DNA of 64,000 nucleotides. It comes from Rhizobiaceae bacterium. GTDB lineage: Bacteria; Pseudomonadota; Alphaproteobacteria; Rhizobiales; Rhizobiaceae. Both the position numbers and the translations under genes were made by a program. The stretch spans positions 47,329 through 111,328 of the forward strand of contig JANQMU010000126.1 in the NCBI GenBank assembly GCA_028279875.1, written 5' to 3'. This document shows, piece by piece, positions 16,481 through 25,543 of the stretch. The notes beneath the pieces are model-generated. The model saw only the letters and a list, made by a program, of their open reading frames with translations. It searched no databases and was not told the DNA's origin. Within the stretch, counting starts at the first letter, position 1; every line of letters begins with the position of its first letter.

Positions 16481-18316
16481 ATGAATGACGCTGTCCTGGC
16501 ATCGGTCGAACATCTGCGCGTCGAATTTCCGTCGAAAAACGGGCCCGTCGCCGCCGTCAAGGACGTGTCCTTTGACATCGCCCCGGGCGAGATCGTCGGT
16601 GTCGTCGGCGAAAGCGGGTCGGGCAAGTCGGTCTCGTCTTCGGCGCTCATGCAACTGACCAAATTCAGCGGCGGCAAGATCACCGGCGGCACGCTTACGC
16701 TGAACCGGCGGGACGGCAGTATCCTTGATTTGAGGAATGCCGACGAAGATCAGATGCGGCAGGTTCGCGGCAATGAAATCGGCATGATATTTCAGGAACC
16801 GATGACGGCGCTCAACCCGGCCTATACGATCGGCTGGCAAATGGCTGAAGGCCTGCAGATCCATGAAGGCCTTTCGCGGCGAGAGGCTGATATGCGGTCT
16901 CTTGAATTGCTGCGACTGGTCAAGATCCCCGAACCGGAGCGCCGTTTGAGACAATACCCTCATGAGCTTTCGGGCGGGATGCGGCAACGCGTCGTGATCG
17001 CGATGGCGCTGGCCTGCAAGCCGAACCTGTTGATCGCCGATGAGCCGACAACGGCGCTGGATGTCACCGTGCAGGCCGAAATCCTGGCACTGATCGACGC
17101 CCTTCGTGATGAAACCGGCGCGGCAATCATGCTGATTACCCACGACATGGCGGTGGTCGCCCAGATGGCCGATCGGGTGATCGTCATGTACAGGGGCGAA
17201 AAGGTCGAGGAAGGTCCGGTGCGCGATATCCTGACCCATCCGCAACATCCCTATACGATCGCGCTGCTGGCGGCCGTTCCCAATCTGGGCGACATGTCCG
17301 GCAAGCCCGATCCCGAACCCATGAAGATCGTGGGCGCTGCGGAAAGTGCTTCCCCGAAGCCGATTGTCGCGGGAACCGAGAGGCTGCTGGAGGTCAGCAA
17401 CCTCGTCAAGCGGTTCACGATCGCGCGCGGAAGCTTCGGCCGTGCGACGGCGAAGGTGCATGCCGTCGAGAATGTGTCGCTGCATGTCAACCGGAATGAG
17501 ACGCTGGCGCTGGTTGGTGAATCCGGCAGTGGCAAGTCGGCGGCCGGACGCTGCATCCTTCGCCTGGACGAACCCGATTCCGGTATGGTGACATTCGAGG
17601 GACGCAACGTCCTGGACCTGAATGCATCCGAAGTCCGGAAATTGCGCCGCAACATGCAGATGATCTTTCAGGACCCGTTTGGATCGCTCAATCCCAAGAT
17701 GCGTCTTCTCGATCAGGTGGCGGAACCGATCCGCAATTACCGATTGGACAGCGGCGGCGCCATCGAGGACCGGGTCGCGGCGCTGTTCGACAGGGTCGAG
17801 CTGCCGCGCAGTTTCCTTCGGCGGTATCCCGGAGAGTTGTCCGGCGGGCAGCGTCAGCGCATTGCGATTGCCCGGGCGCTTGCGGTGAATCCCAAATTCA
17901 TCATTGCCGACGAAGCGGTTTCGGCACTGGATGTCTCGATACAGGCCCAGGTTCTCAATCTGATGATGGAACTCCAGACTGATCTCGGTATTTCCTATCT
18001 GTTCATCAGTCACGACATGTCGGTGGTGGAACGGGTTTCGCACCGTGTGGCGGTCATGTATCTGGGCAAGATCGTCGAGATTGGCGCGCGCCGGGATGTG
18101 TTCGAAAATCCCCGGCACGATTACACAAGGGCGCTTCTGGCCGCAGTGCCCAAACTTGATCCGGATATCGACATCAGGGGCCGGGACAGCGGCGCCGGGC
18201 ACATTCCCTCGCCGGTCCATCCCGTTGGATACGAGCCTCCGGTCTGGGAGTATGACGAGGTGTCGCCCGGACATTTTGTGCTTTTGAACGACACGGACTA
18301 TAGGCCGAACGATTGA
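16481..18316 (+). CDS. Fused tandem ABC ATPase (DppD-DppF type)
   Basis: A 611-residue protein holding two complete ATPase domains in one chain. Domain 1 (about 5-260): Walker A GESGSGKS, signature LSGGMRQR, Walker B LLIADEPTTALD, switch His in THDMA. Domain 2 (about 305-560): GESGSGKS, LSGGQRQR, FIIADEAVSALD, SHDMS. Both C termini have the oligopeptide-type extension. In most Dpp/Opp systems these are two polypeptides; the fusion is common in Rhizobiales. It energises the two permeases encoded just upstream. Confidence 0.92.
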   Translation: MNDAVLASVEHLRVEFPSKNGPVAAVKDVSFDIAPGEIVGVVGESGSGKSVSSSALMQLTKFSGGKITGGTLTLNRRDGSILDLRNADEDQMRQVRGNEIGMIFQEPMTALNPAYTIGWQMAEGLQIHEGLSRREADMRSLELLRLVKIPEPERRLRQYPHELSGGMRQRVVIAMALACKPNLLIADEPTTALDVTVQAEILALIDALRDETGAAIMLITHDMAVVAQMADRVIVMYRGEKVEEGPVRDILTHPQHPYTIALLAAVPNLGDMSGKPDPEPMKIVGAAESASPKPIVAGTERLLEVSNLVKRFTIARGSFGRATAKVHAVENVSLHVNRNETLALVGESGSGKSAAGRCILRLDEPDSGMVTFEGRNVLDLNASEVRKLRRNMQMIFQDPFGSLNPKMRLLDQVAEPIRNYRLDSGGAIEDRVAALFDRVELPRSFLRRYPGELSGGQRQRIAIARALAVNPKFIIADEAVSALDVSIQAQVLNLMMELQTDLGISYLFISHDMSVVERVSHRVAVMYLGKIVEIGARRDVFENPRHDYTRALLAAVPKLDPDIDIRGRDSGAGHIPSPVHPVGYEPPVWEYDEVSPGHFVLLNDTDYRPND

Positions 18317-18402
18317 ATGCCGTGAACAGGCCGGTCAACGGGTTGCCTCATGGGGGCATTTGCCTGAAAAAGGCTAAACTCGGTCATCGTCATGGGGTGC
18401 TG

Positions 18403-19419
18403 ATGCCAGAAGGAAAGACCATTCGCAAAAGCCATGGCGTGGTTACTGCACAGGACGTGGCCGACAAGGCGGGCGTGTCCCTGACCACTGTATCGCGTTG
18501 CTTCAGCGATGCCGGCATGGTGTCCAAAAAGACCCTTGACCGGGTGTCGAGCGTTGCCGCGCAACTCGGCTACAGCCCCAATATCGCGGCCCGCGTTCTG
18601 GCCAGCCGAAGATCCAGCCTGATCGGGTTGCTGGTCAACGACTTCGAGGATCCCGAGAATCTGGACCTCTTCCGCTTTGTTTCGTCCGAAGCGCAAAATC
18701 GCGGGCATTACGCGATCCTGATGAATACGTCACAGGAAAAACGCGGCGCGGCTTCCATGGTGACGGCCTTGCTCTCCCAGGTGGACGGCCTTCTGGTCGC
18801 CGCCTCGATTCTTCCCGAAGAGATCGTCGAACGTTGCAAAATCCAGGACAAGCCGATCGTCATTGTCGGGCGCCGCTCCCGCAGGCCGGAATACAGTTCC
18901 GTCTACTGTGACAATGAAACGGGTGGGGCGCAGGTCGCCGATTACTTTCATGGCCGAAACGTGAAGCGGCCGGCATTCATCGGGGTGCACCCCGATGCGA
19001 ATGTGGTGTTGGAGCGGATGCGTGGTTTCGTCAGCAGGGTGGAACATCTCTACGGGTTTCAGCCGATCACCCGCATGGCCGGCAACAACGACTATGACAG
19101 CGCCCATGCCGCAATGAGCGAATTGCTCGGGCTGCCGAAGCCGCCAGACGGCGTTCTTTGCTCGAATGACCTGCTTGCCATCGGCGCAAAGGACGCGCTT
19201 GGCGGCTCGCCGGACGGCGACAGCGTGATTGTCGTCGGCTTTGGACAATCCATGCTGACGCGGCTTGCGGCATATCACCTGCGGTCGGTCGGACTGCCGT
19301 TCGAGAAGATGGTTCGCGCGGCGACGTCGCATCTGATCGACCAGATCGGCGATGCGAACTCAAAATCGACCGAGATCGCATTTCCGTGCGAATTCCAAGG
19401 CGAAACGCCCCATCGATAA
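18403..19419 (+). CDS. LacI-family transcriptional repressor of the importer cluster
   Basis: A protein of 338 residues: LacI helix-turn-helix at the N terminus (VTAQDVADKAGVSLTTVSR, hinge region SPNIAARVLASRRSSLIG) and a periplasmic-binding-protein-like sensor domain with the usual IGLLVNDFEDPEN start. The ATG at 18403 gives the standard family length; an upstream in-frame TTG (18313) overlaps the ATPase stop and is unlikely. It is the last gene of the importer unit, 86 bp after the ATPase. The two inverted GAAGCGCTTTC-type operators at 12.7-12.8 kb are its probable targets. The inducer is unknown. Confidence 0.88.
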   Translation: MPEGKTIRKSHGVVTAQDVADKAGVSLTTVSRCFSDAGMVSKKTLDRVSSVAAQLGYSPNIAARVLASRRSSLIGLLVNDFEDPENLDLFRFVSSEAQNRGHYAILMNTSQEKRGAASMVTALLSQVDGLLVAASILPEEIVERCKIQDKPIVIVGRRSRRPEYSSVYCDNETGGAQVADYFHGRNVKRPAFIGVHPDANVVLERMRGFVSRVEHLYGFQPITRMAGNNDYDSAHAAMSELLGLPKPPDGVLCSNDLLAIGAKDALGGSPDGDSVIVVGFGQSMLTRLAAYHLRSVGLPFEKMVRAATSHLIDQIGDANSKSTEIAFPCEFQGETPHR

Positions 19420-19473
19420 AATGCCCTAAGGTGTCTGCCGTCGGCGCCAATGGGAAACACCTGGCCGAGGACG

Positions 19474-21054
19474 TCAATCGGCCGGGTTTGTGCTAAAGTT
19501 CACCACTTCGGGTGATTGTCCGCGTTCAAGTCGAATATGGCTGCGCGCCGGCACCCGGTACCAGGGCGAAGGCGTTCCATCGGGCCAGATCGCCCGCAAT
19601 TTCAGGTCCGACGAAGAACCGGTGCCGAAATGCTGGTAGTCGCGGGAGCCGCCTGCGTGTCCGCCGCCGACGGTGATCTCGCGATGCCATGTGCGGTGAC
19701 CATCACTCACCTCGATCCAGGCGCCGACGGCGTCTGTGTTTGGTTTCGGCTGGTGAATGTCCACTGCAAGCCATGAACCCGTACTGACCGAAACGTTCTC
19801 ATGCAACTCCAGACCCGCCCTTCGGTTGTTGATCACCAGATCAAGCAGCCCATCGCGATTGAGATCGACAAGGGCCGCACCGCGGGCTCGTTCGGTTGTC
19901 GCGATACCAGCCTGCTCTCCATGCTCCACGAACCGTCCCATTTCGAGTTGAAGCAGCAGATTGTTGGGGTCACGCATCGCAGCGTCCGGCATCTGGTTCA
20001 CATTGCCCTTTGCAATGAACAGATCGTCAAGCCCGTTATTGTCGACGTCGCCAAATGCCGCATGCCAGCCGGTGGATGGCCGACCCTCGTTTCCCAGATA
20101 GGGGGCGCTTGCGGTGGTGCCGTTCTTGAGAGACACGTCTTCATATGTCGGTTTGGCGGGGCCGGCTTCCAGGCTGCGCATCTTTTGATCGCCCATGCTT
20201 GTCAGAAAGACTTCCGGCAAGCCGTCGCCGTCCAGGTCGCGGCTGGCAATTCCCATCCCCCAGATGCTGAGGGATCGCCAGCCATCCGTTTCGTCATAGA
20301 GCCTGGCCTGTGGCGTGATTCGCCAAAGCTGTTCCTGCCCGCCGCGAACGAAATAATGCCGGTCATTGCTGATCCGCAGATCCTGCCTTCCCTTGCGACC
20401 CCAGTCGGTAAACAGCATCGACAGGGCACAAAAGCCCGGCGTGAGCCGTTCCACGGGCCCATAGTGTCGGCCTTCAGGCCTGAACAGGTGGTTGTCGTCG
20501 CAGGCGAAGAACGGTCCGCTCGGGTCGTCACGGTCGACATAGTTGCCAAAAGCCAGTGTCGGGAATTCCCGGGCGTCTTCCCACGTGGCGCTGAATGCCG
20601 TTGTCCACCCGTCAAGGCCGTCAAACCGCCACGCCTCATTCGCATCCACGAACGTGCAACGGGCCTTGCCTTTCAGAAGTCGGTTTTCACCGACTCGCAA
20701 AACAGCGAGGTCGGTAATTCCATCTCCGTCGATATCCAAGGGATAGGCCCCGGTGATCCCGGACAGCGCAAGCGCCGGCTGGTTGGACGGCTCAAAACGG
20801 AGTGTGCCGCCCGGCCGTTCGATCCTGTTGATCAGCAATGTCGATCTTGAATCGCCACCGGCTGCCAGGATTTCCGGAAAACCATCATCATTGCAATCGA
20901 AGACGGCGACACCGCCGCCAACAAAATGTTCCCAGCCGCCGGTATATTGATGGCCGGCAGCCTGTTGCGGTCCACGGTCGACAAATTCGGGTGCGGCCGC
21001 CGCAGCCGTCGAAAACAGCGTGGCGGCGAGCGCCACAATGGTCCGGTTACGCAT
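19474..21054 (-). CDS. Secreted CRTAC1/FG-GAP repeat protein (UnbV-like)
   Basis: About 526 residues, with a signal peptide (IVALAATLFSTAAAAA before PEFVDRG). The mature protein has repeated calcium-type FG-GAP/VCBS loops: AVFDCNDDGFPEI, DIDGDGITDL, DLDGDGLPEV, DVDNNGLDDL, DLNRDGLLDL, predicting a seven-bladed beta-propeller, then an ASPIC/UnbV-type end (VGAWIEVSDGHRTWHREITVGGG). It should be periplasmic. Its ATG overlaps the stop of the sugar ABC ATPase by 8 bp, so it is the last gene of the XylHG-like operon. I infer a link with the di-haem peroxidase at 25.5 kb. No transport protein of this kind is standard for xylose importers. Confidence 0.8.
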   Translation of the reverse strand: MRNRTIVALAATLFSTAAAAAPEFVDRGPQQAAGHQYTGGWEHFVGGGVAVFDCNDDGFPEILAAGGDSRSTLLINRIERPGGTLRFEPSNQPALALSGITGAYPLDIDGDGITDLAVLRVGENRLLKGKARCTFVDANEAWRFDGLDGWTTAFSATWEDAREFPTLAFGNYVDRDDPSGPFFACDDNHLFRPEGRHYGPVERLTPGFCALSMLFTDWGRKGRQDLRISNDRHYFVRGGQEQLWRITPQARLYDETDGWRSLSIWGMGIASRDLDGDGLPEVFLTSMGDQKMRSLEAGPAKPTYEDVSLKNGTTASAPYLGNEGRPSTGWHAAFGDVDNNGLDDLFIAKGNVNQMPDAAMRDPNNLLLQLEMGRFVEHGEQAGIATTERARGAALVDLNRDGLLDLVINNRRAGLELHENVSVSTGSWLAVDIHQPKPNTDAVGAWIEVSDGHRTWHREITVGGGHAGGSRDYQHFGTGSSSDLKLRAIWPDGTPSPWYRVPARSHIRLERGQSPEVVNFSTNPAD

Positions 21055-21832
21055 CGGCGTCGGCAACGATACCCGGCGCATAGCTGCCGTCGGGAAGTTT
21101 GCCGAGGATAATCATCTGAAGGACTTCGTCCTTGTCGGTGTCGGATACATTGCCGGTCCATACGTGACGCCCGTTCTTCATCACGGAAATCCGGTCCGAC
21201 AGATCGAAGACATCGTGAAGATCGTGGCTGATCATGATGATGCCGATTCCCTCGTTCTTCAGATTCTTGATCAGATCGGCGACCATTTGCGTCTCGTGCG
21301 GGCCGAGCGCGGCCGTCGGTTCGTCCATGATGATGATCCGCGCGTTGAACTGCAGGGTTCTGGCGATGGCAACGGACTGACGTTGTCCGCCTGAAAGATT
21401 GGACACGGGATCGTGGAATTTCACGAACGCAGGATTGAGACGCTTCATGACGTTGATCGCCGCGTGTTCCATCGCAGCTTCGTCAAGTGCGCCGAACCTG
21501 GTGAGGATTTCCCGGCCGAAGAAGATATTGGCCGGAGTCGCCAGATTGTCGGCAAGCGCGAGGGTCTGGTAAATCGTCTCGATTCCGTGTGTTTTGGCGT
21601 CGCGCGGGGATTCGATATTCACCTGTTTGCCCGAGATGAAGATTTCGCCTTCATCCATCGGATAGGCGCCCGACAGCATTTTGATAAGTGTGGACTTGCC
21701 GGCGCCATTGTGGCCCAGGAGCCCCAGCACCTCGCCGGGATAGAGCTCCAATTGCATGCCGTCGACGGCCCGTATGCCGCCGAAATTCTTGTGGATGTTC
21801 TTCATTTCAACAAGCGGCGTAGTAGCAGACAT
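21047..21832 (-). CDS. Sugar ABC transporter ATPase, single-domain XylG-like
   Basis: A 261-residue ATPase: Walker A GHNGAGKST, signature LSGGQRQSVAIART, Walker B IIIMDEPTAALGP, switch His in SHDL. Unlike E. coli XylG or RbsA it has only one ATPase domain, as in several alphaproteobacterial pentose/hexose importers such as FrcA. GGAGG lies 8-9 bases before the ATG at 21832. The gene follows the permease by 16 bp and overlaps the CRTAC1-like gene by 8 bp. It is expected to work as a homodimer with the XylH-like permease. Confidence 0.9.
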   Translation of the reverse strand: MSATTPLVEMKNIHKNFGGIRAVDGMQLELYPGEVLGLLGHNGAGKSTLIKMLSGAYPMDEGEIFISGKQVNIESPRDAKTHGIETIYQTLALADNLATPANIFFGREILTRFGALDEAAMEHAAINVMKRLNPAFVKFHDPVSNLSGGQRQSVAIARTLQFNARIIIMDEPTAALGPHETQMVADLIKNLKNEGIGIIMISHDLHDVFDLSDRISVMKNGRHVWTGNVSDTDKDEVLQMIILGKLPDGSYAPGIVADADA

Positions 21833-21848
21833 TTGCTTGCCTCCGACT

Positions 21849-23063
21849 TCAACGGCGTTTCTTTTGGTAGAATACATCGAACCAGACCGCGAAGATGAGC
21901 ACGGCCGCCATGATCATCTGTTGGGGTGCGCTTTGGACACCAACAAGCACCATGCCGTTCTGCAGGCTCTGCATCAGGACCGCACCGATGATCGCCCCGA
22001 CGATGGTTCCCACACCGCCCGACAGGGAGGTTCCGCCGATCACGGCCGCGGCAATGACCTGCAGTTCCAGCAATTGACCAATCGACAATGGCGCAGCGTT
22101 GAGGCGGGAGGTTGAGATCATCGCTCCGATGGCGGTGAGAATGCCAATGATGGCAAAGCTCATGACGGTGATCTTCAGCGTGCTGACACCCGCCAGTTCT
22201 GCTGCCTCCGGATTGCCGCCATATCCGTAGATGTACCGCCCGAAGCGGGTCATTGTTGCGAGATAGATCATGACGCAGGATGCAATGATCATGATCAACA
22301 CCGGCACGGGAATACCCCGGCCGTCGTCCGAACGGGGGAAATCATAGGCGTTCATCGTGCGCACGAAGAGCGCGATCAGCGCGCCCCAAACACACAACAT
22401 CCCGATCTCGAGGCCGAGCGGTTTTATCTTGAAACCAAGACTGCCACGGCTGCTCCGTTTCCAGAATGTGAAAAGGCAAAGCAGGGCGAAGGCGACCGCT
22501 CCTGCAATCCAGCTCCAGAATTCTCCTATGGACCCGCCACCAATGAGGCTGAAAGTCGAATCAAGCGGCGTGACGGTTCGACCCTGGGTGAACAGCCAGC
22601 CCGCACCACGCCAGAACATCAATCCTCCCAGGGTGACGACGAATGCCGGGATCGAGAACTTGGCTATGATGTAGCCTTGCGCTCCGCCAAACACGCCGCC
22701 CGCAACAACCATGACGACGATGGATATCCACCAGCTGTGCGCTCCCTCGAAGGTCAATATTTCCGTTTGTACAAAACCGCCCAATATTCCAAGAAATGCC
22801 AAAAGCGATCCGACGGACAGGTCGATGTTGCGCGAAACAATGATCAGAACCATGCCCGTCGCGATCAGTGCCGTGACGCTGGTCTGGACCGACAGATTCC
22901 ACAGGTTGCGCGGCGACAGGAATATTCCGCCCGAAACGTAGTCGAAAAAAATCCAGATCGCCAGCAAGGCACCGATCATCGACAGCAGGCGCGGATCGAG
23001 CTCCAGGGCGGAACTTGTCCTGCGCAGGCTACCGGCAAATTTGGCGGATGTATCGACGGCCAC
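21849..23063 (-). CDS. Sugar ABC transporter permease, XylH-like
   Basis: A 404-residue multi-spanning permease. The segment IVSRNIDLSVGSLLAFLG and the C-terminal ELQVIAAAVIGGTSLSGGVG with LQNGMVLVGV and AVWFDV are the pattern of XylH among carbohydrate-uptake-2 permeases. The GTG at 23063 is chosen because GGGAGG precedes it; frames further upstream are not hydrophobic. It opens the minus-strand operon permease-ATPase-CRTAC1, divergent from the solute-binding gene across a LacI operator. Confidence 0.9.
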   Translation of the reverse strand: MAVDTSAKFAGSLRRTSSALELDPRLLSMIGALLAIWIFFDYVSGGIFLSPRNLWNLSVQTSVTALIATGMVLIIVSRNIDLSVGSLLAFLGILGGFVQTEILTFEGAHSWWISIVVMVVAGGVFGGAQGYIIAKFSIPAFVVTLGGLMFWRGAGWLFTQGRTVTPLDSTFSLIGGGSIGEFWSWIAGAVAFALLCLFTFWKRSSRGSLGFKIKPLGLEIGMLCVWGALIALFVRTMNAYDFPRSDDGRGIPVPVLIMIIASCVMIYLATMTRFGRYIYGYGGNPEAAELAGVSTLKITVMSFAIIGILTAIGAMISTSRLNAAPLSIGQLLELQVIAAAVIGGTSLSGGVGTIVGAIIGAVLMQSLQNGMVLVGVQSAPQQMIMAAVLIFAVWFDVFYQKKRR

Positions 23064-23211
23064 TTTTTGTCCTCCCAACAGTCCTTGCTCTGCAGGGTAA
23101 CATTGCCTCCAGCAGACAGAGCAATCCGTCCGGTTCTCGTCCTTCCGGATTTCCGGCTGAAAACAGCCCACTCCAGCCAGGACACTCCTCTTGGCGACGG
23201 GGGTCATACTA

Positions 23212-23227
23212 TTGCAACCGGTTGCAA
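23212..23227. promoter_or_regulatory. LacI-type operator between xylH-like and xylF-like genes
   Basis: TTGCAACCGGTTGCAA is a perfect 16-bp palindrome with the central CG of LacI-family operators. It lies 149 bp before the permease start and 69 bp before the solute-binding start, so one site can serve both directions. The LacI regulator encoded at 24513 is the probable ligand. A small perfect hairpin (CCGAAAT-GCTCG-ATTTCGG, 23257-23275) sits just before the ribosome binding site of the plus-strand gene. Confidence 0.8.
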
Positions 23228-23295
23228 AATATGTCAACCTGATCGTCTCGATTAATCCGAAATGCTCGATTTCGGGCGACGATAGGGAGGAAATA

Positions 23296-24327
23296 ATGCG
23301 AGTCCTTAAGACAATTATGATGGTAGCGGTTGCAACTGCAATAGGCTACGGGAGTGCGGCAGCCGAGACGATCGTTGGCGTTAGCTGGTACAAATTCGCC
23401 GACGAGCGATGGAAAATCGACGAAGCCGGCATCAAGGCCGTACTGGACAAGGCCGGTGCGAAGTACATTTCAGCCGATGCGAACTTCTCCGCTGAAAAAT
23501 CAGTCGCCGATATCGAGAATCTCATCACCCGTGGTGCGGATGTGCTGATCGTCATGTCGGGCGTCGGAGACTCCATCGGACCGGTGGTTCAGCGCGCGCT
23601 CGCGGAAGGTGTTCCGGTCGTGGCATATGACCAGCTCATCCCGGTCCCGGGTACGTTCTACGTTTCCTTTGATGCGCGTTCCGTCGGCCAGCAACTGGCC
23701 GCGGGCATGCTGGAAGTCGCTCCGAAAGGAAATTACGCCATCATCAAAGGTGATGATGGCGACCCGAATACGCACCAGATGTTTGGTGCCTACACCGAAA
23801 AGATGCAGCCGAAATATGACTCCGGCGACATCAATGTGGTCGGTGAGCAATTCGTGGACAGCTGGCGCCCGGAGACCGCCAAGGATACGATCGAGCAGAT
23901 CCTTACCGCCAATAACAACAATGTCGACGCGGTCATGGTGATGAATGACGGCATGGCGAGTGGTGTTTCGAGGGCACTTGAAGAACAGGGTCTCGAAATT
24001 CCGATCTCCGGTCAGGATGGCGCACCGGGTGCCTTGAACCGCATTGCGCGCGGCCAGCAGACCTTCACCATATGGAAAAACGCCTATGCGCTCGGCGAAA
24101 TGGCGGCGGAAGTCGCACTTCAACTCGCCGAGGGCAAGGAAGGATCTGCCGTTGGCGGCGCGGGCAAATTCCAGGTGCCCAATGGCGGGCCCGAATTGAA
24201 TGCGATCCTGCTTCCGGTCGACCGTATCGATGCTTCAAACCTCGAAAAGACTGTCGATGTCGGCTGGGCGACCAAGGACCGCATATGTGCGGGTGTCACG
24301 GAGAATCCTCCCTCCATCTGCAATTAG
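23296..24327 (+). CDS. Sugar ABC transporter periplasmic binding protein, XylF-like
   Basis: A 343-residue type I periplasmic binding protein with a signal peptide (LKTIMMVAVATAIGYGSAAA before ETIVGVSW). Sequences like VGVSWYKFADERWKID, VVAYDQLIP, IKGDDGDPNTHQM and VMVMNDGMASG match the XylF layout. It delivers a monosaccharide, probably a pentose or related sugar, to the divergently encoded permease. AGGGAGG lies 7 bases before the ATG. A clean intrinsic terminator follows, so it is transcribed separately from the regulator downstream. Confidence 0.9.
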   Translation: MRVLKTIMMVAVATAIGYGSAAAETIVGVSWYKFADERWKIDEAGIKAVLDKAGAKYISADANFSAEKSVADIENLITRGADVLIVMSGVGDSIGPVVQRALAEGVPVVAYDQLIPVPGTFYVSFDARSVGQQLAAGMLEVAPKGNYAIIKGDDGDPNTHQMFGAYTEKMQPKYDSGDINVVGEQFVDSWRPETAKDTIEQILTANNNNVDAVMVMNDGMASGVSRALEEQGLEIPISGQDGAPGALNRIARGQQTFTIWKNAYALGEMAAEVALQLAEGKEGSAVGGAGKFQVPNGGPELNAILLPVDRIDASNLEKTVDVGWATKDRICAGVTENPPSICN

Positions 24328-24361
24328 GCAGGCAGCCCCCTGGAGGCGCATTCCGCGCATG

Positions 24362-24394
24362 GAGCTCCGCTTGACCAAAGCGGAGCTCTTTTTT
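24362..24394 (+). terminator. Intrinsic terminator after the xylF-like gene
   Basis: Perfect 11-bp stem GAGCTCCGCTT / AAGCGGAGCTC with a five-base loop GACCA, directly followed by TTTTTT. It starts 34 bp after the stop codon. Confidence 0.93.
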
Positions 24395-24512
24395 CAGATG
24401 AAGGTATCCGTCAGCATCCGGCGGCGTGCGCATTAAATGGAATCGACCGCGTTTTATCGACAGCGGGCCGGCCGGGCGAACCGATCCCGTGTAACCTGGA
24501 GATTGATCCTCT

Positions 24513-25526
24513 GTGACCGTTACACTCAAAGACGTTGCCATCAGAGCGGGCGTCTCGAAATCAGCGGTTTCCAGGACCTTCACCCATGGAGGAAGCGTAT
24601 CGGCAAAGACCCGCAAGAAGGTCTTGAAGGCGGCCAAGGCGCTGGGGTATCAGCCGAGCCAGATCGCGCGCAGCCTGGCAACCAACCGTACGAAACTGAT
24701 CGGCCTGATTGCCAATAATTTCCAGAATCCGGTATTCCTGGAGGTCTTCGACCTCTACACCAGAACGCTGCAGGAACGTGGATTTCGACCGCTCCTGGTC
24801 AATATGAGCAACGAGCGGGATCCAAAGAAATCCCTGCACATGCTTCGTCAATACAGGGTGGACGGGGTGATCATCGCGACATCAACATTGCCCCCTGCCT
24901 TCGCGGACGAATACAGCATAGCCGGTGTGCCCGTTGTCCATGCATTCGGCAGACCCGACCATGAGCACGGCACGCATGTTGTGGGAATAGACAACAGGCG
25001 TTGCGGCGAGATGGCTGCAAAAACGCTGCTGGCGCGTGGCTACAAGGACATTGCCGTTATCGCCGGACCGCGATCGGCAACGTCCACGCAGGACCGGCTC
25101 GCGGGTTTTCTTACGCATCTCGAAGCGGCCGGGACAGCGCCTGTGAACGTGATCTTTGCCAGTGAATATTCCTATTGCGCCGGCGGTTCCGCAATGAGCA
25201 CCCTTTTAAAGCGCGGCGGCATCGAGGTGGTTTTCTGCGGTGACGATCTCATCTGCATGGGTGCCATGGATGCGGCCCGCGAAGCCGGCCTGTCGGTGCC
25301 GGACGATATCGGGTTCCTGGGTTTCAATGACATGTTGATGGCCGGATGGCCCACATATGACCTGACAACAATTCGCCAGCCGGTTCAGGACATCACGCTC
25401 GGTTCCGTCGAGCTTGTGATCTCGGCAATCAACAACCCTGAACGAAGTCCCGAAAGCAGGCTCTTTCCCTGTTTCATTGTCGAACGCGGCTCGCTCAGAC
25501 CGTTGCTGCCGAATGCTGCAATTTAA
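24513..25526 (+). CDS. LacI-family transcriptional regulator of the XylFGH-like importer
   Basis: A 337-residue LacI-type protein beginning with the helix-turn-helix VTLKDVAIRAGVSKSAVSRTF and hinge SQIARSLATNRTKLIGLI, then a sugar-sensing periplasmic-binding-like domain ending with the dimer segment GFLGFNDMLMAGWPTYDLTTIRQP. It starts with GTG. Placed just after the importer's solute-binding gene, it most likely represses the divergent promoters through the palindrome at 23212-23227. Its last codon, stop codon and the following 13 bases are duplicated at the end of the SDR gene at 31.4 kb. Confidence 0.9.
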   Translation: MTVTLKDVAIRAGVSKSAVSRTFTHGGSVSAKTRKKVLKAAKALGYQPSQIARSLATNRTKLIGLIANNFQNPVFLEVFDLYTRTLQERGFRPLLVNMSNERDPKKSLHMLRQYRVDGVIIATSTLPPAFADEYSIAGVPVVHAFGRPDHEHGTHVVGIDNRRCGEMAAKTLLARGYKDIAVIAGPRSATSTQDRLAGFLTHLEAAGTAPVNVIFASEYSYCAGGSAMSTLLKRGGIEVVFCGDDLICMGAMDAAREAGLSVPDDIGFLGFNDMLMAGWPTYDLTTIRQPVQDITLGSVELVISAINNPERSPESRLFPCFIVERGSLRPLLPNAAI

Positions 25527-25539
25527 ACGCCCTTCGCTC
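25517..25539. repeat. Left copy of a 23-bp direct repeat bounding the oxidation cassette
   Basis: The core ATTTAAACGCCCTTCGCTC (25521-25539) recurs identically at 31440-31458 in the same orientation; extending leftward gives TGC plus one mismatch, 22 of 23 matches. Each copy spans the Ile codon and TAA stop that close a gene. See the matching copy. Confidence 0.85.
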
Positions 25540-25543
25540 CGAG

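Noticed and set aside
15764..18274. An 836-codon open frame on the minus strand
   Set aside because: Antisense to the DppC-like permease and fused ATPase, which carry complete motifs. High GC in the third codon position creates such shadow frames.
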